DNA of 64,000 nucleotides from Shewanella sp. HN-41. GTDB lineage: Bacteria > Pseudomonadota > Gammaproteobacteria > Enterobacterales > Shewanellaceae. Numbering within the stretch: position 1 is the stretch's first letter; each line of letters starts with the position of its first letter. The notes beneath the pieces were generated by a model that was not told the origin of the DNA, did no database searches, and saw only the letters and a program-made list of their open reading frames with translations. Positions 32,646 to 42,989 of this stretch are shown piece after piece. The stretch lies in contig NZ_AFOZ01000017.1 of the NCBI RefSeq assembly GCF_000217915.1, forward strand, positions 62,001 to 126,000. Direction: 5' to 3'. Made by a program: the position numbers and the translations under genes.

Positions 32646-34577
32646 ATGTCAACTAGTCGAAGTCTTATCGTTGGGATGAAGGATCTCCCTGACAATTTGA
32701 ATTTATCATGGGCGCAACTTGATGGGCAATTTCGAGTGCAACGCATGAGCCAAGCCTTTTACTCCCGTTGTAAGCGCTCTGCAGCGCAAATCATCAATCA
32801 ACCACTCTCTGAACTTTTTAGTGCTTTCAATGTTGAACTCTGCGCCGATATTACTCGGCAGCAAAGGCAAATCGTGGGGTTTCAGTTACAAGACGATCAA
32901 GGCATGCGGTTACATTTTTCACTGCATTTAGTGCCCCAAATAGGTTGGAATTTGATTTTATCCGACACCAATTTTGAAGACCCTCAGATGAAAGAATTAC
33001 ACTCGGATTACCGGCGTGCGATTCAAGCAAGTGATGCATGGCTACAACATATTGAAGATGTTATTAAATCTCCCCAAGAAGAGGTATTTAGTGTCGCAGT
33101 ATCGAAAGCCATGTCCTTAACCGGGAGTCTGTATGGCTTTATTTTGTTGCATAATGAGAAGTCAGGCTCGTTGACACTGGCTGCGCGTTCTGAATATCCC
33201 ACCCCTAAGATTAATGCTGCGGATTTTGCCAGAGAAAGTACCCAAGTCGCGGACCGAGAGTGCCGTTTATGGCTCGAATGTACCAAAAATTATAAACCTA
33301 TCATTCACAACGAAAGTGACAATCATCCACATCGGGAGGATTTTGTGTTTGATCAGTTGCTGCTCAATGGACGCTATATGGCTGTGCCGATCTTATTTCG
33401 CGCTCGAATGTTAGGGTTAGTCTGTGTGATAGGCAGGGACGAACCTTATACTCGCAGTGATGCAAGATCTTTGCTTACCTTTGCGAGTATTCTTTGGCAC
33501 ACCATAGAGTTACCTAGATCATTACGGGCCGTTTCCCGCCAGTCAAAAATTATCAAGGCGCAAAAGGAGCAGTTATCCCAATCTTTAACTCAGCTGATCA
33601 GCGCGATTTCAGAGGCGCTAGAACTAAAGGATGCCTATACCGCGGGACACCAAAAGTCAGTTGCACAATTAAGCTATTTGATTGGAGAAAAGCTTGGCTT
33701 AGAACCACAGCGTTTAGAAGGACTTAAAATTGGGGCTTTGGTGCATGACATTGGGAAGCTTGCCATACCTTCACAAATTTTGACTAAACCTTCTAAGCTA
33801 TCTAAGGAAGAGTATGCGTTAATCCAAACTCACCCGCAGCATGGTGCAGAAATTGTTGAAGGTGTAGAGTTCCCATGGCCGATTAAACAGATGATTTTAC
33901 AGCATCATGAACGGCTCGATGGGTCAGGTTACCCGCTAGGGCTGAAAGATAAAGCCATTCTCTATGAGGCCAAGATTATAGCGGTTGCCGATGTGGTCGA
34001 TTCAATACTTTCCCACCGACCTTATCGGCCATCTCTAGGCTTAGCTAAAATGACCGAAGTATTACGGGCGGGTAAAGGCACACTGTTCGATCCGGAAATA
34101 GTGGAAACCTGTTTAGATATTTTAATTAACCGTGAGCTTAGTCTCAGTGATCATATAGGTTCCGCTGCATTAGACCCTATAGTGGCTGTGACACTTGACC
34201 ATGAGCTTGCCGATATCAAACGTTTATTAACGACAGCCCATGCGAAAGTTGCTGTAGTGTTGGATGAAACACACAAGATCATAGGTATGATTACTCAACG
34301 TCTCTTAGATTACTGGTTGAGTCCATTAATAGGCACCGCTGCAGAACGGGAACAGGATAGGGCCTTTCTTCATAAAAAAGCCCATCAAATTATGGAGCAC
34401 TCGGTCCCCTTGATTAGCGATGTGGCTACCTCCGAAGATGCTTTGCAACAACTTAATCAATTAGACACTGAGTTTCTTGTGGTCGTTAATAAGGCCCAAC
34501 ATGCCATAGGTGTCATCGGCTGGCGAGCGATAGCGATGGCAAATAAGGAGCTGCAAGACGTTGAGCGTTTGATTTAA
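32646..34577 (+). CDS. HD-GYP phosphodiesterase with GAF and CBS domains
   Basis: This is a predicted cyclic di-GMP phosphodiesterase of 643 residues. The N-terminal ~125 residues look PAS-like; a GAF domain spans about 140-285 (AMSLTGSLYGFILLHNE, GRYMAVPILFRARMLGLVCV). A short coiled coil leads to the HD-GYP domain with HDIGK (His367-Asp368) and HHERLDGSGYP (420-430), both intact. Two CBS motifs follow from about 515 to the end (AKVAVVLDETHKIIGMIT, TEFLVVVNKAQHAIGVIGWRAI). CBS pairs usually bind adenine nucleotides, so energy state may tune the activity. No membrane segment is present. ATG 32646 is the first good start. Confidence 0.9.
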   Translation: MSTSRSLIVGMKDLPDNLNLSWAQLDGQFRVQRMSQAFYSRCKRSAAQIINQPLSELFSAFNVELCADITRQQRQIVGFQLQDDQGMRLHFSLHLVPQIGWNLILSDTNFEDPQMKELHSDYRRAIQASDAWLQHIEDVIKSPQEEVFSVAVSKAMSLTGSLYGFILLHNEKSGSLTLAARSEYPTPKINAADFARESTQVADRECRLWLECTKNYKPIIHNESDNHPHREDFVFDQLLLNGRYMAVPILFRARMLGLVCVIGRDEPYTRSDARSLLTFASILWHTIELPRSLRAVSRQSKIIKAQKEQLSQSLTQLISAISEALELKDAYTAGHQKSVAQLSYLIGEKLGLEPQRLEGLKIGALVHDIGKLAIPSQILTKPSKLSKEEYALIQTHPQHGAEIVEGVEFPWPIKQMILQHHERLDGSGYPLGLKDKAILYEAKIIAVADVVDSILSHRPYRPSLGLAKMTEVLRAGKGTLFDPEIVETCLDILINRELSLSDHIGSAALDPIVAVTLDHELADIKRLLTTAHAKVAVVLDETHKIIGMITQRLLDYWLSPLIGTAAEREQDRAFLHKKAHQIMEHSVPLISDVATSEDALQQLNQLDTEFLVVVNKAQHAIGVIGWRAIAMANKELQDVERLI

Positions 34578-34630
34578 CCTATCGATCGCGTGCGCACATA
34601 TTGCACACGGTCAATCAATAAATCAGCCAA

Positions 34631-34655
34631 TAAAAAGGCGTCTGAATGACGCCTC
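34631..34655 (-). terminator. Intrinsic terminator after the DUF3718 gene
   Basis: AGGCGTC and GACGCCT form a stem with a TGAAT loop; read on the minus strand it is followed by five T. It lies just past the DUF3718 stop, in the gap to the converging HD-GYP gene. Confidence 0.8.
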
Positions 34656-34675
34656 AATAATGGAACGTGCATGGA

Positions 34676-35029
34676 TTAAAAATTAACGGCATAGACCTCA
34701 TCGATTGCGTTTGCTGCAATATCCTTAATCGTCACCTGACCTTGTACATAACGTCCTATACGTTTTGCGGTTTTATCGGCACCTTGACTCAAGGCGAACT
34801 GATGAAAGTTCTCACCATTACAGACTAAACGTGGAAATATTCGCCCTTCATTAATCCGATATTCTTTCATCGTACCATTGAAGGACACCAAGCTATTGCT
34901 GGCACCTGCTTTACATACCGCGATAAGGGTATTTTCAAGCTGTGGATCCATTGCAGCCAAGGCGTGAGTGCTCAGGCCCAGTGCACAGACTGCTGCTATA
35001 CCAGCTAATTTTGCCAATGTAGATTTCAT
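34676..35029 (-). CDS. DUF3718 secreted protein
   Basis: This 117-residue protein has a clear signal peptide (KLAGIAAVCALGLSTHALA) and matches DUF3718: the LENTLIAVCKAGASNSLVSFN and LVCNGENFHQFAL blocks are typical, with two cysteines that could form a disulfide in the periplasm. It stands alone with its own terminator. Function unknown. Confidence 0.87.
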   Translation of the reverse strand: MKSTLAKLAGIAAVCALGLSTHALAAMDPQLENTLIAVCKAGASNSLVSFNGTMKEYRINEGRIFPRLVCNGENFHQFALSQGADKTAKRIGRYVQGQVTIKDIAANAIDEVYAVNF

Positions 35030-35192
35030 TTTAAGCTCCTTGCCGAGGGATATTCCTTTTCAGTTAAGTTGCTTTTGCATGGTTTTGCCGGAGGATTTAG
35101 GCGGTCAAGTGTATCCAAATGTTGGATCTGGATCTGCATGTGTCCCTGTGTAACGACATGTGTTTTTTTGAGGAAAAGAGCGGTTTTAGAGC

Positions 35193-35222
35193 ATAAAAAA
35201 TGCCAAGCAAGGGCTTGGCATT
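35193..35222 (-). terminator. Intrinsic terminator of the map-glnD-dapD unit
   Basis: AATGCCAAGC and GCTTGGCATT form a 10-bp stem; on the minus strand it is followed by a T6 run. It lies 36 bases past the dapD stop. Confidence 0.9.
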
Positions 35223-35257
35223 TTAGTCCATTGTGACCGAACCCTCAGGATTGAAGG

Positions 35258-36082
35258 TTAATCAACAATACGCAGTAGCTCGTTTATACCGACTTTACCG
35301 CGGGTTTTGGCGTCCACTTTTTTAACGATAATCGCAGCATACAGGCTGTACTTGCCACAGGCTGAGGGTAGGTTGCCAGAGACGACAACCGAGCCTGCGG
35401 GGACGCGACCATAATGCACTTCGCCGGTTTCGCGGTCATAGATACGGGTGCTTTGGCCGATATACACGCCCATAGAAATCACTGAGCCTTCTTCGACCAC
35501 CACGCCTTCAACAATCTCAGAGCGCGCGCCGATAAAGCAGTTATCTTCAATAATCGTCGGGCCAGCTTGCAGTGGCTCAAGTACGCCGCCAATGCCCACG
35601 CCACCAGATAAATGCACGTTTTTACCAATTTGAGCGCATGAGCCAACCGTCGCCCAAGTGTCAACCATAGTGCCTTCATCAACGTAGGCGCCTAAGTTCA
35701 CGTAGGATGGCATTAACACGGTATTCTTGCCGATAAATGATCCCTTACGCACTGTGGCAGAGGGCACCACTCGAATGGCTTCGGCTTTAAAACGAGCCTC
35801 GTCATATTCGGCAAATTTTAATGGCACTTTATCGAAATATTTGGTTTCGGCGCCATCGATAACCGCGTTATCGAAAATACGGAAGGACAGTAATACCGCC
35901 TTTTTCAACCATTGATGCACATGCCACTGGCCGTCGATCTTTTCGGCGACACGTACTTCACCTTTGTCGAGCATATTGATGACATGTTGCACATCGCTGC
36001 GTACGCTGGCGTCAACTGTGCTTGGTGTGATGTCGGCGCGTGCTTCAAAAGCCGCCTCAATACGTTGGCGTAAAGCCTCCAT
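35258..36082 (-). CDS. dapD: DapD, tetrahydrodipicolinate N-succinyltransferase
   Basis: DapD succinylates tetrahydrodipicolinate in lysine and diaminopimelate synthesis, cytoplasmic trimer. The 274-residue protein shows the left-handed beta-helix of hexapeptide repeats ([31 protein letters not shown] and onward), the family segment [14 protein letters not shown] and the C-terminal [19 protein letters not shown]. Length equals the E. coli enzyme. It lies 25 bases after glnD in the same order as E. coli (map-glnD-dapD). Confidence 0.97.
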   Translation of the reverse strand: MEALRQRIEAAFEARADITPSTVDASVRSDVQHVINMLDKGEVRVAEKIDGQWHVHQWLKKAVLLSFRIFDNAVIDGAETKYFDKVPLKFAEYDEARFKAEAIRVVPSATVRKGSFIGKNTVLMPSYVNLGAYVDEGTMVDTWATVGSCAQIGKNVHLSGGVGIGGVLEPLQAGPTIIEDNCFIGARSEIVEGVVVEEGSVISMGVYIGQSTRIYDRETGEVHYGRVPAGSVVVSGNLPSACGKYSLYAAIIVKKVDAKTRGKVGINELLRIVD

Positions 36083-36107
36083 TTACTTCTCCCACTGGTT
36101 TAGTTAA

Positions 36108-38690
36108 TTAAACTGATTCGGTATTACTTGCGCGAAGGGCACTGATTAACGCTTCCCTAAGGGTATTTTCTTGGGTTTCATTAAGTTGCAAGCCATCATT
36201 GGTCTGCAACATAAAAAAGTCTTCCGCACGCTCGCCGATAGTAGTGATCTTGGCCGCGAGCAGAGTTGTGTTACAACGGTAAAAAATATCACCCACTTTA
36301 GCCAATAGGCCCGGTGTATCTAAGGCGATAAGCTCCATCATACTTGTACCATGGCGACTGCTTTCGAGGAAACTGACCTGTGTTGGTACATTAAAAGGTT
36401 TCATCTTACGCGACAGTTTTCTAAAGCGTGGCAGTTTGGGGCTGTCGCTCGACAGGGCCTTTTCGAGCGCCTTGCGGATACTTTGAATGCGCGAAAGCTG
36501 ACTCACTGGCTCACCATCCTGCTCTAAAATCACAAAGGTATCGAGGGCGTAATTGTCTTTTGACGTCATGATGTTGGCATCATGGACGTTGATATTTTTA
36601 TTGTCGAGTACCGCCATCACAGTTGCGAACAATTTTGGCCTATCTTGGCAATAGACAAATAGCTCAGTGCCACCACGGGTAGTGTGCTTAGAGACGAGCA
36701 CTAAGGGCTCATCTTGTTGTTTATGCTTTAAAATCGCTTCTGCGTGCCAAGCGACTTGATTTGGCTGGTGGCGTAAAAAGTAGTCCGCTTTGAAGCGCTG
36801 CCAGAGAGTATCCAAATCTTTTTCTTTTAGTCCGCGGCGTAGCAGTTCTTTCTTGGCCTTGGCTTGGTATTCGCGCACCCTGGCACGGATATCGACGGGT
36901 TTTTCCTTACCGCGGGCGAGCACCCTTTGGGTTGAAAAGTACAAGTCGCGTAGCAGAGAGCCTTTCCAGTTATTCCAGGTTTTTTCATTGGTGGCGCAGA
37001 TATCGGCGACGGTTAAGCAATATAGATAGCTTAAATGCACCGCATCACGGACTTTATTGGCAAAATCGGCAACCACATCGGGATCGGAAATATCCCGGCG
37101 CTGGGCAGTGACAGACATCACTAAATGATTCTCGACCAGCCAAGCCACCAAACGGCCATCGTGGTCGTTTAACCCGTGCAGTTTACAGAAGGCGAGGGCA
37201 TCGCTACTGCCCAGTTTACTGTGATCGCCGCCGCGGCCTTTGGCGATATCGTGGAAGATCGCGCCTAACACCAGCAAACCTTTTTTGGGTAGCTGGTTGA
37301 TCAGAATCGAACCTAAGGGAAATTCTTCCTTTTGTTCGGGCTGAGAGAATCGTTCAATGTTCAGCAGCAATCTGTGGGTGTGTTCATCGACGGTATAGGC
37401 GTGGAACAGGTCAAACTGCATTTGCCCCTCAATATGGCGCCACGCGGGTAAATAGGCCGACAGTACGCCGTGTTTATGCATTAACGATAGGGCCACAATC
37501 CCCCGAGGATGACGCAGAATTTCCATAAAGGCTTGGCGACAGAGCGGGTTTTCTTGCAAGGCTTGCGGCTGGGCGCGTCTTGCGCGGCGCAGTGATCGCA
37601 GCGTAGGGGCGTAAATGCCTTTGATGTTGGAGTTTTTCGCCACATGCACAAACAGACGTACAATTTCTTCGCCACTGTCGAACAAATCCTCCCGTAGGGC
37701 TTCGATAAAGGCGCCACGACGTTGATAGTCATTATCAATCGCTTGGATTTCCAGTGCCTTGGTATGGCCAAGGGTTGCCCGTTTAAACAACTGCAGCAGC
37801 ATTTCGTTAAGCTCCATCACTCGGCGAACCGTGCGATAGTAGCGTTTCATCATTTGTTCTACGGCGAGTTGGGTGGCGTCTTCATACCCCATTAATTCAG
37901 CGACTTGGCGCTGTACATCGAACAACAGCCGATTTTCATCGCGTCCAACCGTCATATGCAGAGCAAATCGCAGCTTCCACAGAAAATACTGACATTCGAG
38001 CAACTCTTCTAATTCGGCGGGTTCTAAAAAATCGTACTGAACGAGTTCTTCAAGTCTTGACGCGCCAAAGTGGCGCATGGCGACCCATGCTATGGTCTGA
38101 ATATCCCTAAGGCCGCCAGGACAGCTTTTTAAGTTTGGCTCTAAATCGAAGGCGCTGGCTTTGGCATGGCGGGCCGTTTGTTCATCCCGTTTGGCGATAA
38201 AAAAATCGCTAGAGGTCCAAAAATCACTCTGGCGAATGGCGTCATATAAACGGTCGAATAGGGATTCTGGACCTGAGATCAAACGGGCTTCTAAAAGATT
38301 CGTCGCAATAGTGATATCTTCGCGGCCCAATCTTAGGGTGTCGTCCAATGTTCGCACGCTGTGGCCGATTTCGAGACTGGCATCCCATAGAAAGGCGATA
38401 AACTCGCTCAGTGCCCCTTCGGCTGCGGAGGATAATTCCCCACCGTACAGAACCAACAAATCAACGTCTGAGTGGGGATGCAACTCGCCACGGCCATAAC
38501 CGCCCACCGCAATGAGGGCAATGTCATAGGCGTCTAGACCGTGCTGTATCCATGCCTGTTTGACGAGGGAGTCGACAAATTGGCAGCGCTGCGTGACGAG
38601 CTCTTCAATCGGGACTTTTGCTTTAAATTTTGCTAAAAGCGTTTGATTTTGTTCGATTAGTGCAAGTTTTACGAGCTGAGCTGTATTCAT
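36108..38690 (-). CDS. glnD: GlnD, bifunctional uridylyltransferase/uridylyl-removing enzyme
   Basis: GlnD senses glutamine and adds or removes UMP on PII proteins to control nitrogen assimilation. The 860-residue protein has the nucleotidyltransferase motif [18 protein letters not shown] near residue 63, the HD hydrolase motif [12 protein letters not shown] near residue 480, and two C-terminal ACT domains ([20 protein letters not shown] and [19 protein letters not shown]) that bind glutamine. All catalytic motifs are intact. It is sandwiched between map and dapD with short gaps, one transcription unit. Confidence 0.97.
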   Translation of the reverse strand: MNTAQLVKLALIEQNQTLLAKFKAKVPIEELVTQRCQFVDSLVKQAWIQHGLDAYDIALIAVGGYGRGELHPHSDVDLLVLYGGELSSAAEGALSEFIAFLWDASLEIGHSVRTLDDTLRLGREDITIATNLLEARLISGPESLFDRLYDAIRQSDFWTSSDFFIAKRDEQTARHAKASAFDLEPNLKSCPGGLRDIQTIAWVAMRHFGASRLEELVQYDFLEPAELEELLECQYFLWKLRFALHMTVGRDENRLLFDVQRQVAELMGYEDATQLAVEQMMKRYYRTVRRVMELNEMLLQLFKRATLGHTKALEIQAIDNDYQRRGAFIEALREDLFDSGEEIVRLFVHVAKNSNIKGIYAPTLRSLRRARRAQPQALQENPLCRQAFMEILRHPRGIVALSLMHKHGVLSAYLPAWRHIEGQMQFDLFHAYTVDEHTHRLLLNIERFSQPEQKEEFPLGSILINQLPKKGLLVLGAIFHDIAKGRGGDHSKLGSSDALAFCKLHGLNDHDGRLVAWLVENHLVMSVTAQRRDISDPDVVADFANKVRDAVHLSYLYCLTVADICATNEKTWNNWKGSLLRDLYFSTQRVLARGKEKPVDIRARVREYQAKAKKELLRRGLKEKDLDTLWQRFKADYFLRHQPNQVAWHAEAILKHKQQDEPLVLVSKHTTRGGTELFVYCQDRPKLFATVMAVLDNKNINVHDANIMTSKDNYALDTFVILEQDGEPVSQLSRIQSIRKALEKALSSDSPKLPRFRKLSRKMKPFNVPTQVSFLESSRHGTSMMELIALDTPGLLAKVGDIFYRCNTTLLAAKITTIGERAEDFFMLQTNDGLQLNETQENTLREALISALRASNTESV

Positions 38691-38711
38691 CGAGTCCCTT
38701 GTTTGGATTAT

Positions 38712-39512
38712 TTAGTGATTGATAAAGCGTGGAAAATCTTCCTCGTCCCGTAAGGTGAGCACTTCAACACCGGTTTCAGTCACTAATAAAGTGTGTTCCC
38801 ACTGGGCTGAGTTTTTACCATCGGAGGTGGTGACCGTCCAATTGTCATTGCGGTCTAACACTGTGGTGTGACGACCCGCGTTGATCATAGGTTCAATGGT
38901 AAAACACATGCCTGGGCGTAAAATGGTGTTGTCGCCATTGCGATAATGCATCACTTGTGGTTCTTCGTGGAAACCAGCACCAATACCGTGACCACAATAA
39001 TCTTGCACGATGGAATATTTCTCAAGGCCTGTTTTGCTGGCTTTGATGAATTTTTCGATAGTATTGCCGATTTCACCCAGTTTTAAGCCGGGACGTACCT
39101 TACGAATCGCCAAATACAGGCTCTCCTGGGCAATGCGGCACAGACGTTTATCTTTCGGGCTCACGTCACCTATTAAAAACATTTGCGAGGTATCGCCGTG
39201 GTAGCCATCTTTAATGACGGTAATATCGATATTGAGAATGTCGCCATTCTTCAGTGGGGGATTATCATTTGGGATACCATGGCAAATGACGCTATTTACC
39301 GAAGTACAGATGGACTTAGGAAAACCATGATAATTGAGCGGGGCGGAAATCGCACCTTGCTCTTCGGTATACTTGGCGCAGATATCGTTCAGTTCATTGG
39401 TGGTGACACCCGCCTTAACATAGGGGGCGATCATTTCTAACACTTGTGCGGCAAGCTTACCCGCTGCGCGCATTTTTTCGATTTCTTCTGCTGTCTTGAT
39501 GACGATACTCAT
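38712..39512 (-). CDS. map: Methionine aminopeptidase type I
   Basis: Map removes the initiator methionine from new proteins and is essential in most bacteria. The 266-residue type Ia enzyme shows the metal ligands in order: Asp in LNIDITVIKDGYHGDTSQMF (two Asp), His in CGHGIG, Glu in FTIEPM and Glu in WEHTLLVTE. HGIPNDN carries the substrate-contacting His. It diverges from rpsB across a 309-base gap, as in E. coli. Confidence 0.97.
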   Translation of the reverse strand: MSIVIKTAEEIEKMRAAGKLAAQVLEMIAPYVKAGVTTNELNDICAKYTEEQGAISAPLNYHGFPKSICTSVNSVICHGIPNDNPPLKNGDILNIDITVIKDGYHGDTSQMFLIGDVSPKDKRLCRIAQESLYLAIRKVRPGLKLGEIGNTIEKFIKASKTGLEKYSIVQDYCGHGIGAGFHEEPQVMHYRNGDNTILRPGMCFTIEPMINAGRHTTVLDRNDNWTVTTSDGKNSAQWEHTLLVTETGVEVLTLRDEEDFPRFINH

Positions 39513-39689
39513 TGCGTTTTCTCTTGTGTCTTCGATGTCTATTGGCCACGCTATCCCTGTGCAAAAATTTGTGCTTTAGGGCTATTTATGGTATAAAGCG
39601 CGCCGTTATGTTTAAGTCTTGATGAATTGCCCGAGGTCAGCTTTATGCGCTCTTGGGCGATGGCAAAACTAAAGATGGCGGCCATTATA

Positions 39690-39821
39690 CATGGCAATTT
39701 GTCTAAATACTAAATCACACACGTGTCGACACATTCTTCGGGGTGCCCTCAGTTATTCACTGCGGGGTCGAAGACATGGGATACGTGGAGGTCTAACCCC
39801 CTAAATTTAAAGGTAATAGAA
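39690..39821 (+). promoter_or_regulatory. rpsB 5' leader, probable S2-responsive element
   Basis: The leader contains CGGGGTGCCC, TCGAAGACATGGGATACGTGGAGG and then AACCCCCTA before the ribosome site; GGGG and CCCC tracts could pair. Gammaproteobacterial rpsB leaders are known to mediate feedback by ribosomal protein S2 (established in E. coli), and this region has the same position and similar conserved tracts. Boundaries are approximate and the structure is not computed. I see no clear promoter pair between it and map. Confidence 0.45.
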
Positions 39822-40550
39822 ATGACTACAGTTTCAATGCGCGATATGCTTCAGGCCGGTGTCCACTTTGGTCACCAAACCCGTTACTGGAACCCAAAAA
39901 TGAAGCCATTCATTTTCGGTGCTCGCAACGGTGTTCACATCATCAACCTTGAGCATACTGTGCCAATGTTCAATGAAGCGCTGGCTTTCATCAGCAATGT
40001 AGCTTCAAAGAAAGGTAAAGTATTATTCGTTGGTACTAAACGTGCTGCAGGCGAAGCGATCAAAGAAGCTGCTCTGTCTTGTGACCAGTACTACGTTGAT
40101 CACCGCTGGTTAGGCGGTATGCTGACTAACTGGAAAACCGTTCGTCAGTCAATCAAACGTCTGAAAGAACTGGAAAGCCAATCAGTAGATGGTACTTTCG
40201 ACAAGCTGACCAAGAAAGAAGCGCTGATGCGTACTCGTGAGCTTGAAAAGCTGGAAAAATCTTTAGGCGGTATTAAGAACATGGGCGGCCTGCCAGACGT
40301 ATTATTCGTCATCGGTGCTGACCACGAGCATATCGCTATTAAAGAAGCTAACAACCTGGGTATCCCTGTTGTTGCAGTTGTTGATACTAACTCTGCGCCA
40401 GATGGTGTTAACTACATCGTTCCTGGTAACGACGACGCGATGCGTGCTATTCGCCTGTACACTACTTCTGTAGCTGCTGCTGCTAAAGCTGGCCGTGGTC
40501 AAGATTTAGCTGTTCAAGCTGAGCAAGACGGTTTCGTAGAAGCCGAATAA
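39822..40550 (+). CDS. rpsB: 30S ribosomal protein S2
   Basis: S2 of the small ribosomal subunit, 242 residues, begins [24 protein letters not shown] and contains the highly conserved [12 protein letters not shown] and the [21 protein letters not shown] block. The frame is open from 39723, but ATG 39822, preceded by AAAGGTAA, matches the family N-terminus. It is followed by tsf as in nearly all bacteria. Codon use is that of a highly expressed gene. Confidence 0.98.
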   Translation: MTTVSMRDMLQAGVHFGHQTRYWNPKMKPFIFGARNGVHIINLEHTVPMFNEALAFISNVASKKGKVLFVGTKRAAGEAIKEAALSCDQYYVDHRWLGGMLTNWKTVRQSIKRLKELESQSVDGTFDKLTKKEALMRTRELEKLEKSLGGIKNMGGLPDVLFVIGADHEHIAIKEANNLGIPVVAVVDTNSAPDGVNYIVPGNDDAMRAIRLYTTSVAAAAKAGRGQDLAVQAEQDGFVEAE

Positions 40551-40581
40551 TAATAAGGCGGGATGATTATCATCACCCTTA

Positions 40582-40630
40582 TTAACCAAGATTTTTGATT
40601 GGTTAACAGGGGCCATTCGGCCCCTGTTTT
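40582..40630 (+). terminator. Double hairpin / attenuator between rpsB and tsf
   Basis: A first stem, TTAACCAA / TTGGTTAA (40582-40606), is followed directly by CAGGGGCC / GGCCCCTG (40607-40626) with TTTT after it. The second looks like an intrinsic terminator placed inside the operon, so it probably attenuates tsf relative to rpsB. Confidence 0.8.
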
Positions 40631-40670
40631 ATATCTGCAAATTAGTCGAATTTTTAGAGAGGATTTAACA

Positions 40671-41522
40671 ATGGCAATTTCTGCTGCCCAAGTTAAAGAA
40701 CTGCGTGAGCGTACTGGCGCAGGCATGATGGATTGTAAAAAAGCCCTAGAAGAAACCAACGGCGACATGGAGTTAGCAATTGACAACATGCGTAAGAGCG
40801 GTGCTGCTAAGGCTGCTAAGAAAGCAGGTAACATCGCTGCTGACGGTACTATCCTGATCAAAAACGGCGAAGGTTTCGCAGTTCTGTTAGAAGTAAACTG
40901 CCAAACTGACTTCGTTGCTAAAGATGCGAACTTCTTAGGTTTTGCTAACTCGGTATTAGACGTTGCTGCAGCATCTAAAATCGCTTTAGAAGACTTAAAA
41001 GCACAGTTCGAAGAAGCGCGTGTTGCTTTAGTTGCTAAAATCGGTGAAAACATCAACGTTCGTCGCGTTGAGTACATCGACGGTGCTAGATTAGCTTCTT
41101 ATCGTCACGGTGAGCGTATCGGTGTGGTTGTGACTGGTGACGCTGATGACGAAACTCTGAAGCACATCGCTATGCACGTTGCCGCTTCTAAGCCTGAATA
41201 CGTTAACCCAGAAGACGTTCCTGCTGACGTAGTAGCTCGTGAACAAGCTCTGCAAATCGAAATTTCAATGAATGAAGGCAAACCTGCTGACATCGCTGAA
41301 AAAATGGTTGTTGGTCGTATGAAGAAGTTCACCGGTGAGATCTCTCTGACTGGTCAAGCTTACATCATGGAACCAAAGAAAACTGTTGGCGAATTCTTGA
41401 AAGAGAAAGGCGCTAAAGTCACTAACTTCATTCGTTTAGAAGTGGGTGAAGGTATTGAGAAGAAAGAAGAAGATTTCGCAGCTGAAGTTGCTGCTCAAAT
41501 CGCTGCTTCTAAAAAGGCTTAA
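40671..41522 (+). CDS. tsf: Elongation factor Ts
   Basis: EF-Ts exchanges GDP for GTP on EF-Tu. The 283-residue protein starts [27 protein letters not shown] and carries the core motif [13 protein letters not shown] 40671 follows GAGGATTT at good spacing. Second gene of the rpsB-tsf operon, behind the hairpins at 40582. Length matches E. coli (283). Confidence 0.98.
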   Translation: MAISAAQVKELRERTGAGMMDCKKALEETNGDMELAIDNMRKSGAAKAAKKAGNIAADGTILIKNGEGFAVLLEVNCQTDFVAKDANFLGFANSVLDVAAASKIALEDLKAQFEEARVALVAKIGENINVRRVEYIDGARLASYRHGERIGVVVTGDADDETLKHIAMHVAASKPEYVNPEDVPADVVAREQALQIEISMNEGKPADIAEKMVVGRMKKFTGEISLTGQAYIMEPKKTVGEFLKEKGAKVTNFIRLEVGEGIEKKEEDFAAEVAAQIAASKKA

Positions 41523-41543
41523 TCGCCAACGCTAAATACCCCC

Positions 41544-41572
41544 AAGACCGCAGCAATGGCTGCGGTCTTGTT
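41544..41572 (+). terminator. Hairpin after tsf
   Basis: AAGACCGCAG and CTGCGGTCTT form a perfect 10-bp stem with a CAATGG loop, followed by GTTATG. The U-tract is poor, so this may be a partial terminator or a 3'-end stabiliser before pyrH. Confidence 0.6.
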
Positions 41573-41590
41573 ATGACCAGGATAAAAATT

Positions 41591-42328
41591 ATGAGCACCA
41601 ATCCAAAACCTACATTTAGACGCATTCTTCTAAAATTAAGTGGCGAAGCACTGATGGGCGACGAAGGCTTCGGCATCGATCCAAAAGTATTAGATCGCAT
41701 GGCTCAGGAAGTGAAAGAGCTGGTAGAGTTAGGTATTCAGGTGGGAGTGGTCATTGGTGGTGGTAATCTGTTTCGCGGTGAAGGCTTGGCAAAAGCTGGC
41801 ATGAACCGTGTGGTGGGCGATCACATGGGTATGCTGGCAACGGTGATGAACGGCTTGGCTATGCGTGACGCCCTGCACCGTGCCTATGTTAATGCTCGTC
41901 TAATGTCAGCAATCCCATTAAAAGGGGTGTGCGATGACTACAATTGGGCTGAAGCGATCAGCTTATTAAAATCAGGCCGTGTGGTTATTTTTGCTGCGGG
42001 TACCGGAAATCCCTTCTGTACAACGGATTCTGCGGCTTGTTTACGTGGCATTGAAATTGAAGCCGAAGTCGTGCTAAAAGGCACTAAAGTTGACGGCGTT
42101 TACTCCGACGATCCAATGAAAAACCCTGACGCCGTTAAGTTCGATGAGTTAACTTACGGTGAAATACTTGAAAAAGAATTAAAAGTAATGGACTTAGCTG
42201 CCTTTACTATGGCGCGTGACCATGACATGCCTATCCTAGTGTTCAATATGAACAAACCCGGCGCATTACGTCGCGTGATTATGGGTGAAGAAGAAGGCAC
42301 ATTGATCCGAGCGAAAAAAGTTATTTAA
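41591..42328 (+). CDS. pyrH: UMP kinase
   Basis: PyrH phosphorylates UMP to UDP, feeding pyrimidine nucleotide pools; hexameric, allosterically regulated. The 245-residue protein has [11 protein letters not shown] at the N-terminus, the GGGNLFRG loop and [21 protein letters not shown] 41591, with AGGA upstream, is preferred over the in-frame ATG at 41573. Followed by frr 21 bases downstream. Confidence 0.97.
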   Translation: MSTNPKPTFRRILLKLSGEALMGDEGFGIDPKVLDRMAQEVKELVELGIQVGVVIGGGNLFRGEGLAKAGMNRVVGDHMGMLATVMNGLAMRDALHRAYVNARLMSAIPLKGVCDDYNWAEAISLLKSGRVVIFAAGTGNPFCTTDSAACLRGIEIEAEVVLKGTKVDGVYSDDPMKNPDAVKFDELTYGEILEKELKVMDLAAFTMARDHDMPILVFNMNKPGALRRVIMGEEEGTLIRAKKVI

Positions 42329-42349
42329 TGACCAAGAAGGACATTTAAC

Positions 42350-42907
42350 GTGATTACTGATATTAAAAAAGATGCTCAAGAGCGCATGGGCAAGTGCGTA
42401 GAAGCGACTAAAAACCAAATGGCTAAGGTGCGTACAGGTCGTGCACACCCAAGCTTGCTGGACTCAATTCAAGTGTCTTACTACGGTACTATGACACCAC
42501 TGAACCAAGTGGCCAACGTGGGCGTTGAAGATTCTCGTACTCTGTCTGTGACCGTGTTCGACCGTAGCGCTATTCAAGCGGTAGAAAAGGCGATCATGAG
42601 TTCAGACTTAGGTTTAAACCCAATGTCTGCTGGCGCAACTTTACGCATCCCATTGCCTGCGTTGACGGAAGAGCGTCGTAAAGACTTTATCAAAGTTGTG
42701 CGTAACGAAGCAGAAGCAGGGCGAGTTGCTATTCGTAACGTCCGTCGTGACGCTATTTCTGAAGTGAAAAAGCTTGAGAAAGCTAAAGAATGCACCGAAG
42801 ATGATGTTCGTCGCAGCGAAGAAGAAGTACAAAAGTTCACCGATGCTCACATTAAAAAGATTGATGAGATTTTAGCGGCCAAAGAAATTGAGTTGATGGA
42901 AGTCTAA
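42350..42907 (+). CDS. frr: Ribosome recycling factor
   Basis: RRF splits post-termination ribosomes together with EF-G. The 185-residue protein begins [20 protein letters not shown] and includes [13 protein letters not shown] and the [18 protein letters not shown] segment. GTG 42350 is used as start, with AAGGA at about eight bases, equivalent to the E. coli N-terminus. Length equals E. coli RRF. Confidence 0.97.
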   Translation: MITDIKKDAQERMGKCVEATKNQMAKVRTGRAHPSLLDSIQVSYYGTMTPLNQVANVGVEDSRTLSVTVFDRSAIQAVEKAIMSSDLGLNPMSAGATLRIPLPALTEERRKDFIKVVRNEAEAGRVAIRNVRRDAISEVKKLEKAKECTEDDVRRSEEEVQKFTDAHIKKIDEILAAKEIELMEV

Positions 42908-42935
42908 TCTCAAGTTCGATAAGCTAGAGTTGATG

Positions 42936-42972
42936 CGCCGTGTAGGGGTATACTACACGGCGTTTGTCTATT
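42936..42972 (+). terminator. Hairpin between frr and uppS
   Basis: CGCCGTGTAG and CTACACGGCG form a perfect 10-bp stem with a GGGTATA loop, followed by TTTGTCTATTTT. A likely terminator or attenuator separating the translation genes from the isoprenoid/lipid genes. Confidence 0.75.
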
Positions 42973-42989
42973 TTAAAGGGTTGTAATAG

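Noticed and set aside
40514..41077. A 187-codon minus-strand open frame opposite tsf
   Set aside because: It is complementary to highly conserved, codon-biased tsf, so the open frame comes from biased codon use.
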